From UBA668 sp041918155 (lineage in GTDB: Bacteria; Actinomycetota; Acidimicrobiia; Acidimicrobiales; Ilumatobacteraceae): a stretch of DNA of 64,000 nucleotides. Shown piece by piece: positions 1-7,807 of this stretch. Location of the stretch: the NCBI GenBank assembly GCA_041918155.1, contig JAYRWH010000004.1, positions 62,001 to 126,000 on the forward strand, in the 5' to 3' direction. The position numbers and the translations under genes are program-made. Positions within the stretch are counted from its first letter, which is position 1. Each line of letters opens with the position of its first letter. Below the pieces are notes generated by a model. It had not been told where the DNA came from. It worked only from the letters and a program-made list of their open reading frames with translations, and did not search any database.

Positions 1-1
1 C

Positions 2-40
2 CAGCGCCTCTTCGACCAAGCCGAGTCGCGCTGCCGTTGA
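2..40 (+). CDS. possible C-terminal end of an upstream gene (partial)
   Basis: The first bases read as twelve open codons (ending E-S-R-C-R) closed by TGA at 38-40. It would be the tail of a gene lying mostly outside the window, convergent with the aminopeptidase gene that ends at 91. The fragment is too short to identify, and the frame is chosen only because it closes just before a hairpin. Confidence 0.25.
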   Translation, partial: QRLFDQAESRCR

Positions 41-55
41 CCAAGTCGGCGCTGC

Positions 56-74
56 GGCGGGCCCGGAGCCCGCC
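56..74. terminator. GC hairpin between convergent genes
   Basis: A perfect 7-bp stem (GGCGGGC / GCCCGCC) with a 5-base loop lies just downstream of the stop codon of the aminopeptidase gene. No T-run follows on either strand, so it would be the U-tract-less type of terminator proposed for high-GC actinobacteria. The position suits a bidirectional terminator; the function is inferred. Confidence 0.45.
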
Positions 75-90
75 TGAACGCCAACTTGGG

Positions 91-1365
91 TCAGTCGGCG
101 AACCAGCCGGCGAGGCCTTGGGCGAGCCAGATGGGGTCGGCGGTGCCGCACAGCTCACGCGCGCTGTGCATCGACAACTGGGGGACGCCGACATCGACGG
201 TGGCGATGCCGAGGCGGGTGGCGGTGATCGGGCCGATCGTGCTGCCACAGGGCATGTTGTTGCGGCTGACGAACACCTGCCACGGCACACCCGCAGCCTC
301 GAACACCCTCTGCGCCATCGCCGCGGTGGCGGCCGTCGTGGCGTAGCGCTGGTTGTGGTTGAGCTTGATCGCCGGGCCTTGGCCCACCACGGGGCGGTGG
401 CCTGGCTCGTGGCGGTCGACGTAGTTCGGGTGCACGCTGTGCGCGTTGTCGCAGGACAAGCACGTGCTCGCGGCGAGCTGGGCGAGGAAGTCGGCCCGAG
501 TGCCGCCGGCTGCGAGAGCGAGCCGTTCGAGGACGTGCTCGAGCAGGGGGCCTGCCGCACCGGTGGTGCTCTCGGATCCGACCTCCTCGTGGTCGAACAG
601 GGCGATGACGGCCGTGGCCCCGTCGGCCACCGGGCCGGCGCACAGTGCGTGGGTAGCCGCCCAGCACGAGACCTGGTTGTCGAGTCGCCCGGAGGCGAGC
701 AGGTCGCCCGCCGGCCCGAGCACGGCCGCAGGCGTGAGGTCGTAGAGGCACAGATCCCAAGCCGTGACTTCGCCGGCGGCGCACCCGAGGTGACCGGCGA
801 GCCACTCGCGGAATTCGCCGTCGCTGGGCGAGCCGATGCCCCACACGGGCGTGAGGTGGGCCTGCTTGTCGAGGACGAGCCCCTTCTCGTTGACATCGCG
901 GTCGAGGTGGATGGCGAGTTGCGGCACCCGCGCCACAGGCTCGTCGACGCGTACCAGCGCGGTCGTGCCGTCGGCCAGCGCGACATGGCCGGCGATCCCG
1001 AGGTCGCGGTCGAGCCACGAGTTCAACAACGCACCGCCGTAGACCTCGATGCCGATCTGCTTCCACCCCGCGGCCCCCGTGTCGGGGCGTGGCTTGACAT
1101 GCAGTCCGGGCGAGTCGGTGTGCGCACCCGCGATCTGCAGCGGCGCCGACGCGCCGGCGGAAGCGCCACGTGCCCACGCCACGAGCGCGCCACCACGCAC
1201 GACGAACCCGCGTGACGGCACGGAGGACCACGCGCCACGCTCGGCGACTTCGGCGAACCCCCCGGCTCGCAGGCGGGCCACGGTGGACGCGACGGCGTGC
1301 CATGGCGAGGGCGACGCGTCGAGGTAGGCGATCAGGTCGCGCAACGCGGCGGGATCGGCGCTCAT
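91..1365 (-). CDS. M18 family aspartyl aminopeptidase
   Basis: A 424-residue cytoplasmic metallopeptidase that removes N-terminal acidic residues from peptides. Visible M18 signatures are AHTDSP (His82, Asp84), WLDRDL (around 117), FDHEEVGSES in the middle, a CDNAHSVHPN segment and a late NNMPCGSTIGP / SMHSARE block, which together supply the two-zinc site. Length is normal for the family. ATG at 1365 overlaps the TGA of the upstream phosphatase gene (ATGA), so the two are co-transcribed and probably translationally coupled. The family call is secure; exact substrate preference cannot be read from sequence. Confidence 0.93.
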   Translation of the reverse strand: MSADPAALRDLIAYLDASPSPWHAVASTVARLRAGGFAEVAERGAWSSVPSRGFVVRGGALVAWARGASAGASAPLQIAGAHTDSPGLHVKPRPDTGAAGWKQIGIEVYGGALLNSWLDRDLGIAGHVALADGTTALVRVDEPVARVPQLAIHLDRDVNEKGLVLDKQAHLTPVWGIGSPSDGEFREWLAGHLGCAAGEVTAWDLCLYDLTPAAVLGPAGDLLASGRLDNQVSCWAATHALCAGPVADGATAVIALFDHEEVGSESTTGAAGPLLEHVLERLALAAGGTRADFLAQLAASTCLSCDNAHSVHPNYVDRHEPGHRPVVGQGPAIKLNHNQRYATTAATAAMAQRVFEAAGVPWQVFVSRNNMPCGSTIGPITATRLGIATVDVGVPQLSMHSARELCGTADPIWLAQGLAGWFAD

Positions 1366-1985
1366 GACTGCTGCACCAGACCAATCGGCAGCCCGGTGCC
1401 ACGAAGGTGGGCGGTCTCGTTCACGGTGACCACGCTACGGTGCCCGCCGCGCGAGGCCGCGACGCGGTGGATGCTCGTGTAGTTGGGGTAGATCAGCGCG
1501 TGGTTCGGTGGCAGCCCGAGCACATGGCACAGGTACATGTTGATCACTCCGCCGTGGCAGCAGACTGCGATCCGCCGACCGGGGTTGGCCTCGATCAGCC
1601 CTTCCACGGCGACGACCACGCGGTGGTGGAACTCATCGGCGCTCTCCTCCCCCCATGAGTGCTCGCCACGCAGCATCGCTTGCCAGCGCGGGTCGTTGGT
1701 GGCCTTCAGCTCCTCGATCGGCACGTACTCGTTGGAGTCGCGGTCGGCCTCGGCGAGGTCGTCGACGATCGCGATCGCCAACCCTTTGGCTGCGGCGAGC
1801 GGCTCGGCGGTCTGGTGGGCGCGGCGCAGCGGGCTGCTGTAGACCGCGTCGATGGGCTCCGCAGTGAGGTACTCGGCGAGGTGGCGGGCCTGCGCCCGCC
1901 CGGCCGGTGACAGCTCGGGATCGGCGATTCCCTCGCTGAGCTCGCGTCGCACTGGTAGACCATGCCGTATCAATAACAGCTCCAT
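1362..1985 (-). CDS. histidine phosphatase family protein (phosphoglycerate mutase-like)
   Basis: A 207-residue member of the histidine phosphatase superfamily. The N-terminal RHG motif (LLLIRHG) holds the phosphorylated histidine. SSPLRRAHQTA follows, and CCHGG near the C-terminus supplies the second catalytic histidine. ATG at 1985 was chosen because it puts the first strand (MELLLIRHG) at the N-terminus; the longer reading to 2018 would run into the pyruvate kinase start. It is first in a two-gene operon with the aminopeptidase. Only about 20 bases separate it from divergent pyk. The physiological substrate is not evident. Confidence 0.88.
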   Translation of the reverse strand: MELLLIRHGLPVRRELSEGIADPELSPAGRAQARHLAEYLTAEPIDAVYSSPLRRAHQTAEPLAAAKGLAIAIVDDLAEADRDSNEYVPIEELKATNDPRWQAMLRGEHSWGEESADEFHHRVVVAVEGLIEANPGRRIAVCCHGGVINMYLCHVLGLPPNHALIYPNYTSIHRVAASRGGHRSVVTVNETAHLRGTGLPIGLVQQS

Positions 1986-2005
1986 ACCGACTAGATAAGC
2001 AGCTG

Positions 2006-3451
2006 ATGACCTCCTCACTTGAGACCCGCACCAAGATCGTCGCCACGCTCGGCCCTGCGAGCAGCTCGCCGGGGGTGCTCGACGAGTTGATCCGCGCGGG
2101 CACCGACGTTGTGCGGCTCAACCTCAGCCACGGCACGATCGCCGAGCATCTCGGTCGCCTGGCCGATGTCCGCGCCGCGGCCGAGCGCACCGGCCGGGTC
2201 GTGGCGGTGCTCGCCGACTTGCCCGGCCCCAAGGTGCGCTCGGGGCAGTTCCCCGAGGGTGGGGTAGAACTGCACGGTGGCGCGACGGTGCTGCTCACCC
2301 CCGCGGACGGCCCCTCCTCGGTCGAGCGGATCACGGTGGAGTATCCGTCGTTGCTCGCCGATCTGCACGCGGGCGACCGAGTTGTGCTCGGCGACGGGGC
2401 GATCAGCCTGCAGGTTGTGGAGATCGGCGACACCGCGCTGTGCAAGGTGCTCACCGGTGGGCGCGTGCAGGGCCGCCCCGGGGTGCACCTCCCCTCCGAG
2501 CGCTTGCGCCTCACCACTCCCACCGACGACGACCTGCGCTACGGGTTGGCGATGGCCGAGGCCGGCGTCGACTTCCTCGCGGTCTCGTTCGTGCGCGCTG
2601 CGCACGACCTCCGACTGGTGCGCGAGGCGATCCTGCCGCACACCACCCGACTCGTCGCCAAGATCGAGACCTTGCCGGCGGTGCAATCGCTGGAGGAGAT
2701 CGCGGCGGAGGCCGATGCGGTGATGGTGGCCCGCGGCGACCTCGGCATCGAGTGCCCACTCGAAGATGTGCCGCACCTGCAGAAGCGCATCATCCGCCAT
2801 TGCGTGGAGGTGGGTGTGCCGGTCATCACTGCCACCCAGATGATGGAAAGCATGATCACCTCGCCGTCGCCCACGCGGGCCGAGGTGAGCGACATCGCCA
2901 ACGCCGTGTTCGACGGCACCGACGCGCTGATGCTGTCGGCGGAGACCGCCGTCGGCGTCGACCCGCCTGCGGTCGTGAGGGCGATGAACCGCATCGCCGG
3001 TCGCGCCGAAGCGGAGGCCAGCTACGCACAATGGTCGTCGCGTCTCGGCCGGGTCCAGCGCGAGCAATGGCCCGACGGTCCCGGCCGGATCACGATGGCG
3101 ATCACCCACGCGGCCGGCATGGCCGCGGTGGATGCGGGAGCGACCGCGATCCTGTGTTGCACCCGGTCCGGGCGTACGGCGCGGGCGATGGCCCGCTTCC
3201 GGCCGGTGCCGGTGCTCATCGGGCTGTCACCCGATCCGGAGACGGTGCGCACGATGGCGCTCAGCTGGGGGGTGCGCTCGATCGAGGTCGGCACGTTCCA
3301 CAGCACCGACGACCTCGTGTGGTTCGCCGTCGAGCGTGCCGTGCAGGCCGGGCTGGTGTGCACCGGCGACACGGTGCTGGTGCTGGCGGGGGCGCCCGAT
3401 CGCCCCAGTGGCGCCAGCACCGATGTGCTCCGTATCGTTCGCGTCTCGTGA
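2006..3451 (+). CDS. pyk: pyruvate kinase
   Basis: Converts phosphoenolpyruvate and ADP to pyruvate and ATP, the last step of glycolysis. The 481-residue protein shows the family blocks in order: TKIVATLGPASS at the N-terminus, VVRLNLSHG, ADLPGPKVRSG (start of the B domain), the active-site stretch AKIETLPAV...MVARGDLGIE and ITATQMMESM. A C-terminal allosteric domain of normal size follows. ATG at 2006 gives the expected N-terminus. No Shine-Dalgarno sequence precedes it, but an AT-rich stretch (CTAGATAAG) sits about 10 bases upstream in the short divergent gap, so the mRNA may be leaderless. The hydrolase gene overlaps its stop codon. Confidence 0.97.
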   Translation: MTSSLETRTKIVATLGPASSSPGVLDELIRAGTDVVRLNLSHGTIAEHLGRLADVRAAAERTGRVVAVLADLPGPKVRSGQFPEGGVELHGGATVLLTPADGPSSVERITVEYPSLLADLHAGDRVVLGDGAISLQVVEIGDTALCKVLTGGRVQGRPGVHLPSERLRLTTPTDDDLRYGLAMAEAGVDFLAVSFVRAAHDLRLVREAILPHTTRLVAKIETLPAVQSLEEIAAEADAVMVARGDLGIECPLEDVPHLQKRIIRHCVEVGVPVITATQMMESMITSPSPTRAEVSDIANAVFDGTDALMLSAETAVGVDPPAVVRAMNRIAGRAEAEASYAQWSSRLGRVQREQWPDGPGRITMAITHAAGMAAVDAGATAILCCTRSGRTARAMARFRPVPVLIGLSPDPETVRTMALSWGVRSIEVGTFHSTDDLVWFAVERAVQAGLVCTGDTVLVLAGAPDRPSGASTDVLRIVRVS

Positions 3452-4221
3452 CCCGGCCGCTTCCTCCCCACATCCACTCCGACGAGGCCGGCGCCGAGGA
3501 GTCACCGCTCATCGTGCTCGTGCACGGGGCGATGGACCGCTCCGCAGGCCTGTTGAAGCTCAGCCGGCGACTCGACCACGACCACCGGGTGCTGCGCTAC
3601 GACCGACGCGGGTACGGGCGCTCGGGTCATCACCCTGGCCCGTTCACGATGCCCGACCAGGTCGATGACCTGCTGGAGCTGCTCCACGAGCGGGTGGCGG
3701 TCATCGTCGGGCACAGCTATGGCGGCAATGTCGCGCTCGCCGCCGCGGCTCGGCGACCCGATCTCGTCCGCGGCGTGGTCGTGTACGAGACCCCGCTGTC
3801 GTGGGAACCATGGTGGCCCAAGGTCACCCCCAGCTCGGTCGCGATCGCTTCGGCCGACGACACGGCCGAAGCCGCCGAGGCCTTCATGCGGCGCCTGATC
3901 GGCGACTCCCGGTGGGCAGCGCTGCCCGAACGCACGCGGGTGGCCCGCCGCGCCGAGGGTGCGGCGCTCGTGGGCGAACTTGCCGACCTGCGTACGCACC
4001 AGCCGTGGCGAGTCGAGCAGATCACGATGCCGGTGTGGGCTGGTGTGGGCGAGCACGGGTCGCCGCACCAGCAGCGCGGCATGCGCCAACTCGGCGAGAT
4101 GCTGCCGGAATGCCACGTGGTCGAGCTCGCCGGCTGTCACCACATGGCGAATGCCACCCACCCCGACAAGTTCCGCCACGAGCTGATCGACCCGTTGTTG
4201 CGTCGCCTCGCCGAGGGTTGA
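3448..4221 (+). CDS. alpha/beta hydrolase
   Basis: A 257-residue soluble alpha/beta-hydrolase. It has an oxyanion-hole HG in LVLVHGAMD, the nucleophile elbow GHSYGG and a C-terminal AGCHHM segment supplying the catalytic histidine. GTG at 3448 overlaps the pyk TGA as GTGA, so translation is coupled to pyk although the function need not be linked. It ends 7 bases from the convergent small membrane gene. The substrate is unknown; esterase, haloperoxidase-like and lactonase activities are all possible in this fold. Confidence 0.85.
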   Translation: MTRPLPPHIHSDEAGAEESPLIVLVHGAMDRSAGLLKLSRRLDHDHRVLRYDRRGYGRSGHHPGPFTMPDQVDDLLELLHERVAVIVGHSYGGNVALAAAARRPDLVRGVVVYETPLSWEPWWPKVTPSSVAIASADDTAEAAEAFMRRLIGDSRWAALPERTRVARRAEGAALVGELADLRTHQPWRVEQITMPVWAGVGEHGSPHQQRGMRQLGEMLPECHVVELAGCHHMANATHPDKFRHELIDPLLRRLAEG

Positions 4222-4228
4222 GCCATTG

Positions 4229-4501
4229 TCACGCCGTGTCGACGGCGGGCACCTTCACATCGGTGCCGAAAAAGGTGCATGTGACCTCTTTGCCGAGATG
4301 GTCCTTGGCCTTGTCGGCGCAGTCCTGCAGGCTCGCGCGCTGACTGTAGACGCCGATGGCGAGGCCCACCATCACCACGACGACGATCAGCTTGGTCACC
4401 ACGGTCTTGATGAGCCAGGCAGAGAGGATGCCCATCACGACGAAGGCGATGATGATGACGATCGCGGCGGTCTTGGCGGTTTCCAGGGAGACGGCAAACA
4501 T
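4229..4501 (-). CDS. small two-helix membrane protein, unknown function
   Basis: A 90-residue protein with two hydrophobic segments (about residues 11-29 and 37-51) and a short polar tail containing two cysteines (C61, C75). I do not recognise a family. ATG at 4501 is supported by a -10-like TAGGGT 7 bases upstream on the minus strand, inside a palindrome shared with the divergent DUF3151 gene. It is transcribed as a single gene. Confidence 0.7.
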   Translation of the reverse strand: MFAVSLETAKTAAIVIIIAFVVMGILSAWLIKTVVTKLIVVVVMVGLAIGVYSQRASLQDCADKAKDHLGKEVTCTFFGTDVKVPAVDTA

Positions 4502-4507
4502 GCTGCG

Positions 4508-4526
4508 CACCCTACGCCGTAGGGTG
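4508..4526. promoter_or_regulatory. symmetric divergent promoter / palindrome
   Basis: A perfect 9-bp inverted repeat (CACCCTACG, one base, CGTAGGGTG) lies in the 30-bp gap between divergent genes. Each arm contains TAGGGT, a TANNNT -10 hexamer. On the plus strand it lies 6 bases before the GTG at 4532; on the minus strand 7 bases before the ATG at 4501. The simplest reading is two back-to-back leaderless promoters sharing one palindrome, which could also be an operator. Confidence 0.65.
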
Positions 4527-4531
4527 GCGAT

Positions 4532-4966
4532 GTGAGTGAGCATCCCGTCCCCCTGTCGCCGGGCGGTCCGCCGCGGGCGGTGCTGCCCCCCGAGCCCGAG
4601 GCGGTGCACACAGCCCTGGCCGCGTTGGCCGCGCTGCCGTACGCCGAGCGCCATGCTGCCGCGGCGGCGGTCGTGGCCGCTCATCCGCGTTCGATGTTCG
4701 GCTGGTGTGCGGTGGGCGACAATGCCACCGGAACCGTCGAGCGCTACGCCGCCTATCGCGTCGGATACCACCGCGGGCTCGATGCACTGCGAGCGAGCGG
4801 CTGGCGCGGCTCGGGGTATGTGCGCTGGGCCGACGAACCCAATCGCGGCTTCCTCGGCTGCTTGCACGGACTGCGGGCGATGGCGGAAGCGATCGGCGAG
4901 GACGATGAGGTGGAACGCATCGGGCTGTTCCTCGGCCAACTCGACCCCGGCGCGGGTGGCGGCTGA
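4532..4966 (+). CDS. DUF3151 family protein
   Basis: A 144-residue conserved actinobacterial protein of unknown function. It has a short proline-rich N-terminus, then an alpha-helical domain containing FGWCAVGDN, AYRVGYHRGLDALR and an RGFLGCLHGL segment, which I recognise as DUF3151. GTG at 4532 follows the TAGGGT hexamer directly, consistent with leaderless expression. Its TGA is embedded in the CTGA that probably starts the MobA-like gene, so the two are coupled. Nothing in the sequence suggests catalysis. Confidence 0.8.
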   Translation: MSEHPVPLSPGGPPRAVLPPEPEAVHTALAALAALPYAERHAAAAAVVAAHPRSMFGWCAVGDNATGTVERYAAYRVGYHRGLDALRASGWRGSGYVRWADEPNRGFLGCLHGLRAMAEAIGEDDEVERIGLFLGQLDPGAGGG

Positions 4967-5529
4967 ACACGCCGAGTGTCGCCGGTGCCGTCCTGTGCGG
5001 CGGGGCCAGCCGACGGATGGGGCGCGACAAGGCGCTGGTGCCCGTCGGTGGGGTGCCGATGGCCGCCCGCGTGACCGCTGCGCTGCGTGCTGCGGGCTGT
5101 GAACCGGTGGTGACAGTCGGCGGCGACCGGGCCGCGCTCGGCGCGCTCGGGCTGATGGTGGTGCCCGATCGGTATCCGGGGGAAGGTCCGCTCGGGGGTG
5201 TGCTCGCCGCGTTGGCCCATCTCGCACACCATGACGTCGTGGTGGTGACGGCGTGCGACCTGCCGATGCTGTCGCCCACCACGGTCGCGGCGGTGGTGAC
5301 CGGCCTCGCCGCGGCCGGCCGGAACGCCGATGTGGCGATGGCCCGCACCGACCGGCTGCAACCGCTCTGTGCGGCCTGGCGGCCATCGGCCGCGACGGTG
5401 CTCGCGGAGGCGTTCCACGCCGGCGAGCGGCGCCTGCACGTCGCCGCTCGCGGCCTGGAACTCGTGGAGGTCGATGTCGATGCGGCGGAACTGGCCAATG
5501 TCAACACGACCGGCGATCTGCCCCAGTAG
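4963..5529 (+). CDS. MobA-like molybdenum cofactor nucleotidyltransferase (CTG start)
   Basis: A nucleotidyltransferase resembling molybdenum cofactor guanylyltransferase. The N-terminal signature LCGGASRRMGRDK binds the nucleotide. VTACDLPML carries the metal-binding Asp, and a late ANVNTTGDL matches the family C-terminus. The first ATG (5017) would cut through the signature. No ATG, GTG or TTG lies in frame between the upstream in-frame stop at 4906 and the motif, but CTG at 4963 overlaps the DUF3151 TGA as CTGA and gives a normal 188-residue protein. The CTG start is inferred. A nucleotidyltransferase for another cofactor (for example F420 or CTP/GTP-molybdopterin) is the alternative. Confidence 0.8.
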   Translation: MNTPSVAGAVLCGGASRRMGRDKALVPVGGVPMAARVTAALRAAGCEPVVTVGGDRAALGALGLMVVPDRYPGEGPLGGVLAALAHLAHHDVVVVTACDLPMLSPTTVAAVVTGLAAAGRNADVAMARTDRLQPLCAAWRPSAATVLAEAFHAGERRLHVAARGLELVEVDVDAAELANVNTTGDLPQ

Positions 5530-5532
5530 CGT
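5527..5532 (+). promoter_or_regulatory. -10 element for the rhodanese gene (leaderless)
   Basis: TAGCGT lies 8 bases upstream of ATG 5541, with no Shine-Dalgarno. Its first three bases are also the stop codon of the MobA-like gene. Confidence 0.5.
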
Positions 5533-5540
5533 GCGGTGGC

Positions 5541-5864
5541 ATGTCGATTCGTGAGATCAGCGTTGACGAACTGGCCGCCGTACTGGATACGGGAGTCCGG
5601 GTCATCGATGTGCGCGAGACCGCCGAGTATGTGGCCGGCCATATCCCCGGGGCCGTGCACGTCTCGCTCGGCACCGTTCCCGACGAGGTCGACGCGTTTC
5701 GAGGCGAGGACCCGGTGTACGTGGTCTGCCACTCCGGCGGCCGCAGTCGGCGCGCGTGCGAGTTCGTCGCGTCGCACGGCATCGACACCGTCAACATCGC
5801 TGGGGGTACGAGCGCCTGGGTGCAAAGCGGCCGTGCGGTGGTCGAGGGAAGCCAGCCTTCGTGA
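5541..5864 (+). CDS. rhodanese-like domain protein
   Basis: A 107-residue single-domain rhodanese. VIDVRE early, HIPGAVHV in the middle and the active loop CHSGGRS (catalytic Cys that carries the persulfide) are all present, followed by NIAGGTSAW. Proteins of this type transfer sulfur to acceptors; after a MobA-like gene a role in molybdopterin or other sulfur chemistry is conceivable but not shown. ATG at 5541 fits the domain start. The RNase D gene overlaps its stop codon. Confidence 0.9.
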   Translation: MSIREISVDELAAVLDTGVRVIDVRETAEYVAGHIPGAVHVSLGTVPDEVDAFRGEDPVYVVCHSGGRSRRACEFVASHGIDTVNIAGGTSAWVQSGRAVVEGSQPS

Positions 5865-7024
5865 CCTATCGCTGGATCACCACGGCGAGCGACCTCGATG
5901 AGTACGTCGATCGGCTGCTGGCCGAGCCGCGCTATGCGCTCGACACCGAGTTCCACCGTGAGCGCACGTACTTCCCACGGCTGGCGTTGCTGCAGTTCGC
6001 CGGTGCCGGGGAGATCGTGCTGGTCGACCCGCTGGTGTGCGATCTGGCCCCGCTGAAGCGTCTGTTCGCGAGCGAGGTGCTGGCGGTGCTGCATGCCGCC
6101 CAGCAAGATCTCGACGTGCTCACCCACGCGGTGGGTTCAGTGCCCGAGCGGATGTTCGACACCCAACTCGCCGCAGGGTTCCTCGGTTACAGCACACCGT
6201 CGCTGGTGTCGCTCCTGCAGTCCGAGCTGAAGGTGTCCGTCGGCAAGGGCGACCGCCTCACCGACTGGCTGCGCCGACCGCTCACGGCCGACCAGTGCGA
6301 GTACGCGGCCAGCGATGTCGAGCACCTGCTCGTCCTGCACGACCGGATGGTGGCCGACCTGGAGCATGCCGGGCGTACGGCGTGGGCCGAGGACGCCTGC
6401 GAGGAGTTGCGCACGAGGCCGGTCAGCGGGGTCGACCCCGGCCAGGCCTGGACCCGGCTCAAGGATGTGCGCATTCTCAAGTCGCGGGCGCGTGGCGTCG
6501 CTCAGGCGCTGGCCGAGTGGCGTGAACGTCGGGCGATGGCCAACGATTCGCCCGTGCGTCAGGTGCTTCCGGATCTGGCCATCCTCGGAATCGCCCAGAA
6601 GCAGCCCAAGACGATGGAGGAACTGGCCCACGCTCGCGGTGTCGATGATCGCCATACCCGCGGGGTCATCGGCAAGGAATTGCTGGAAGCGGTGCAGCGC
6701 GGGCTGTCGGCCGACGTGGCGATGCCGGCCTCAGACGGTGAAGAGCTCGAGCGGCACCTGCGGCCGGCAGTCAGCCTCGTGTCCGCCTGGGTGAGCGAGG
6801 TCGCCCGCCAGCAGCGCATCGACACCGCCCTGCTCGCCACCCGCAACGACCTCGTGTCGTTCCTGCGCGGCGACGCCGACTCGCGCCTCGCACACGGATG
6901 GCGCAACGAGTTCCTCGGCGACGGCATCCGCCGCCTGGTGGAGGGCCGCGCCGCACTCACCTTCGACGGTCGCGGCGGCTTGCGCTTGATCGACGCCGAC
7001 CCCCAAAGCTCCGCCCAGCCCTGA
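5861..7024 (+). CDS. rnd: ribonuclease D
   Basis: A 3'-5' exoribonuclease of the DEDD family that trims tRNA and other small RNAs. Exo I is ALDTEFHRE (Asp28, Glu30), Exo II lies in HAAQQDLDVL and Exo III in YAASDVEHLL. The C-terminal half carries helical HRDC-type RNA-binding segments (for example MEELAHARGVD). At 387 residues it has normal length. GTG at 5861 overlaps the rhodanese TGA as GTGA. The upstream open frame extends further, but in another gene's coding sequence and without family similarity. Confidence 0.93.
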   Translation: MTYRWITTASDLDEYVDRLLAEPRYALDTEFHRERTYFPRLALLQFAGAGEIVLVDPLVCDLAPLKRLFASEVLAVLHAAQQDLDVLTHAVGSVPERMFDTQLAAGFLGYSTPSLVSLLQSELKVSVGKGDRLTDWLRRPLTADQCEYAASDVEHLLVLHDRMVADLEHAGRTAWAEDACEELRTRPVSGVDPGQAWTRLKDVRILKSRARGVAQALAEWRERRAMANDSPVRQVLPDLAILGIAQKQPKTMEELAHARGVDDRHTRGVIGKELLEAVQRGLSADVAMPASDGEELERHLRPAVSLVSAWVSEVARQQRIDTALLATRNDLVSFLRGDADSRLAHGWRNEFLGDGIRRLVEGRAALTFDGRGGLRLIDADPQSSAQP

Positions 7025-7025
7025 A

Positions 7026-7042
7026 CGGCGGCGGGGCCGCCG
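7026..7042. terminator. GC hairpin between convergent rnd and parA
   Basis: A perfect 7-bp stem CGGCGGC / GCCGCCG with a GGG loop starts 2 bases after the rnd stop codon, in the 24-bp gap before the parA stop. No T-run follows. It resembles the hairpin at 56-74 and probably serves both strands. Confidence 0.5.
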
Positions 7043-7048
7043 GTTCGG

Positions 7049-7807
7049 TCAGCCGTTGGCCAGCCGGCGCACCTTGGCCCACAGCTTGTCGAAGGCCTCG
7101 CTGACATCCGCCGAGCGGGCGCCATACGCGTGAATCGGGCAGCGCTCGCCGATCGCCTGGTTGACGATCACCCGCAGCGGGATCACCGGCTGCCATACGG
7201 CCTTCTTGCCCACGATACGGGTCAGCTCGTCGTAGCGCCGGTCGGCCTCGCTGCTGACCGGCGGCACCTTGTTGACGATGACGCCCGCCAGATCGAGTTC
7301 GGGATTGTGCTCGTCCCACACCTGATCGACCAGGTCTGCGACCGCGGCGATGCCGCGCAGGGCCAGTTCAGCGGGCTCGACGACGATCACGGCATGGTCG
7401 GCGGCGGTGAGGCCGGCGGTGGTGAGTGCGCCGAGCGAAGGCGGGCAATCGATGAGGATCGCCTCGAAGTCGTCGGCCACCTCAGCGAGCGCGGTGCGCA
7501 GACGGTCGGGGTTGCCGCCGTGATCCTTGGGGAGCAGGCGTGGTGACGAGGGCAGCACCCACACGTTCTCGCTCCAGTCCGATTGCTGCATCACCCGCGA
7601 CACGGGTGCCCGCCCGAGGACTTCGGCGATCGAGTCCTCCACCTCGCGCGGGTCGACTCCAAGTACCCAGGAACTGGAACCTTGGGGGTCGAGGTCGACC
7701 ACGAGCACCCGGTGGCCGGCCGTGGCGGCGGCCGAAGTGAGGCCGAGGGTGACGGTGGTCTTGCCCACCCCACCCTTCTGATTCAGGACTGCGACGGTGC
7801 GACCCAT
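7049..7807 (-). CDS. ParA-family ATPase (orphan)
   Basis: A 252-residue ParA/MinD-like ATPase. It has the deviant Walker A NQKGGVGKTT with the signature lysine, the A' box VVDLDPQGSSS, and Walker B LIDCPPSLG. ATG at 7807 gives the standard start just before the first strand. The gene overlaps the 3' end of the glucosidase gene by 25 bases and follows it on the same transcript. No parB or parS-like site is adjacent, so this is not the chromosomal segregation locus. Orphan ParAs position other cargo; which one cannot be read here. Confidence 0.88.
   Translation of the reverse strand: MGRTVAVLNQKGGVGKTTVTLGLTSAAATAGHRVLVVDLDPQGSSSWVLGVDPREVEDSIAEVLGRAPVSRVMQQSDWSENVWVLPSSPRLLPKDHGGNPDRLRTALAEVADDFEAILIDCPPSLGALTTAGLTAADHAVIVVEPAELALRGIAAVADLVDQVWDEHNPELDLAGVIVNKVPPVSSEADRRYDELTRIVGKKAVWQPVIPLRVIVNQAIGERCPIHAYGARSADVSEAFDKLWAKVRRLANG

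Noticed and set aside
37..1215. 392-codon plus-strand frame opposite the M18 aminopeptidase
   Set aside because: Low-complexity translation, while the minus-strand frame carries intact metallopeptidase motifs.
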